In this document: piece after piece, positions 21,146 to 21,367 of the stretch
How positions within the stretch are numbered: position 1 is the first letter of the stretch
How the letters are laid out: each line of letters opens with the position of its first letter
Assembly (NCBI GenBank): GCA_001642005.1
Contig: LWCA01000656.1
Coordinates: 1 to 21,367 of the forward strand
Length of the DNA: 21,367 nt
From: Intoshia linei
Taxonomy: Eukaryota > Orthonectida > Rhopaluridae
Reading direction: 5' to 3'
Made by a program: the position numbers and the translations under genes
The notes under the pieces: generated by a model
Seen by the model: the letters and a program-made list of their open reading frames with translations, nothing else
Database searches by the model: none
Told to the model about the DNA's origin: nothing

Positions 21146-21367
21146 TTAGGTCGTTTCATAAGTAATGTCATTTTTTTAACAAAATTAAAAAGTTTATTTG
21201 ATTACATTAAAAATAAAGTTATATTATAAAATATTCAACATTGCTTTCCAGTCTTTTTTTAACGTTCCGGTAGTCTATTTATACCATTAGCATAAAAACT
21301 CGCTTCTTTATGTGACAAAAACTTTTCTATGTCCAATTTTAACCCTTCATTTGAAGTGTATTTTTTA
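21146..21367 (-). mobile_element. Mariner transposon 3' end
   Basis: TTAGGTCGTTTCATAAGTAA at 21146 is a mariner-type terminal repeat, preceded by the TA target dinucleotide (21144-21145). Reading inward on the minus strand from the window edge gives the C-terminus of a mariner transposase. The other end lies beyond the window. The insertion is in ODAD3, just after the donor of its last visible exon. Confidence 0.85.
21203..21367 (-). pseudogene. Mariner transposase C-terminus, broken
   Basis: The minus-strand frame reads EKFLSHKEASFYANG then INRLPER, the typical end of mariner transposases (family pattern SK...FY..GI..LPERW). A TAA at 21261-21259 falls where the conserved Trp of LPERW should be, and the remaining few residues are in a shifted frame. 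The catalytic residues lie outside the window, so I can judge only this end, which is decayed. Confidence 0.8.

Overview
The window is AT-rich eukaryotic nuclear DNA, most likely from an arthropod and probably an insect. The evidence is spliced genes with GT-AG introns, a nuclear tRNA gene with internal Pol III boxes, decayed IS630/Tc1-mariner, mariner and hAT-type DNA transposons, and orthologues of conserved animal genes including an outer-dynein-arm docking protein. I cannot name the species from sequence alone.

Layout: (1) 1-541, remnant of a Tc1-like transposon cut by the window edge. (2) 680-2514, minus strand, a complete 4-exon canonical poly(A) polymerase of about 571 aa. (3) 2885-2966, a tRNA-Ser(CGA). 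(4) About 2974-13038, a 10-kb gene-poor stretch of AT-rich DNA with a minisatellite inside a hAT-like remnant (3890-4451), a short terminal-inverted-repeat element (7272-7613) with a related end at 10870-10917, and two diverged direct copies of a ~430-520-bp sequence (8985-9415 and 9955-10476), the second ending at a hAT-like terminus. (5) 13039-17522, minus strand, a complete 14-exon exocyst subunit Sec10/EXOC5 of about 712 aa, with a 615-bp hAT element bearing an 8-bp target duplication in its largest intron. (6) 17523-17718, a 196-bp divergent promoter. (7) 17719 onward, plus strand, 11 exons (about 494 aa) of ODAD3/CCDC151, running off the window. A decayed mariner copy starts 6 nt after the splice donor of the last visible exon.

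The genes do not form one pathway: the poly(A) polymerase acts in mRNA 3'-end formation, Sec10 in vesicle tethering, and ODAD3 in ciliary or sperm-flagellar axonemes. Their shared feature is intron size. I could place 26 introns by frame and homology, and 13 of them are only 35-45 nt long. The long ones mostly hold repeats or transposons. This contrast of very small introns with transposon-rich intergenic DNA is the most notable biological feature. I found no CRISPR, toxin, viral or operon-like system.
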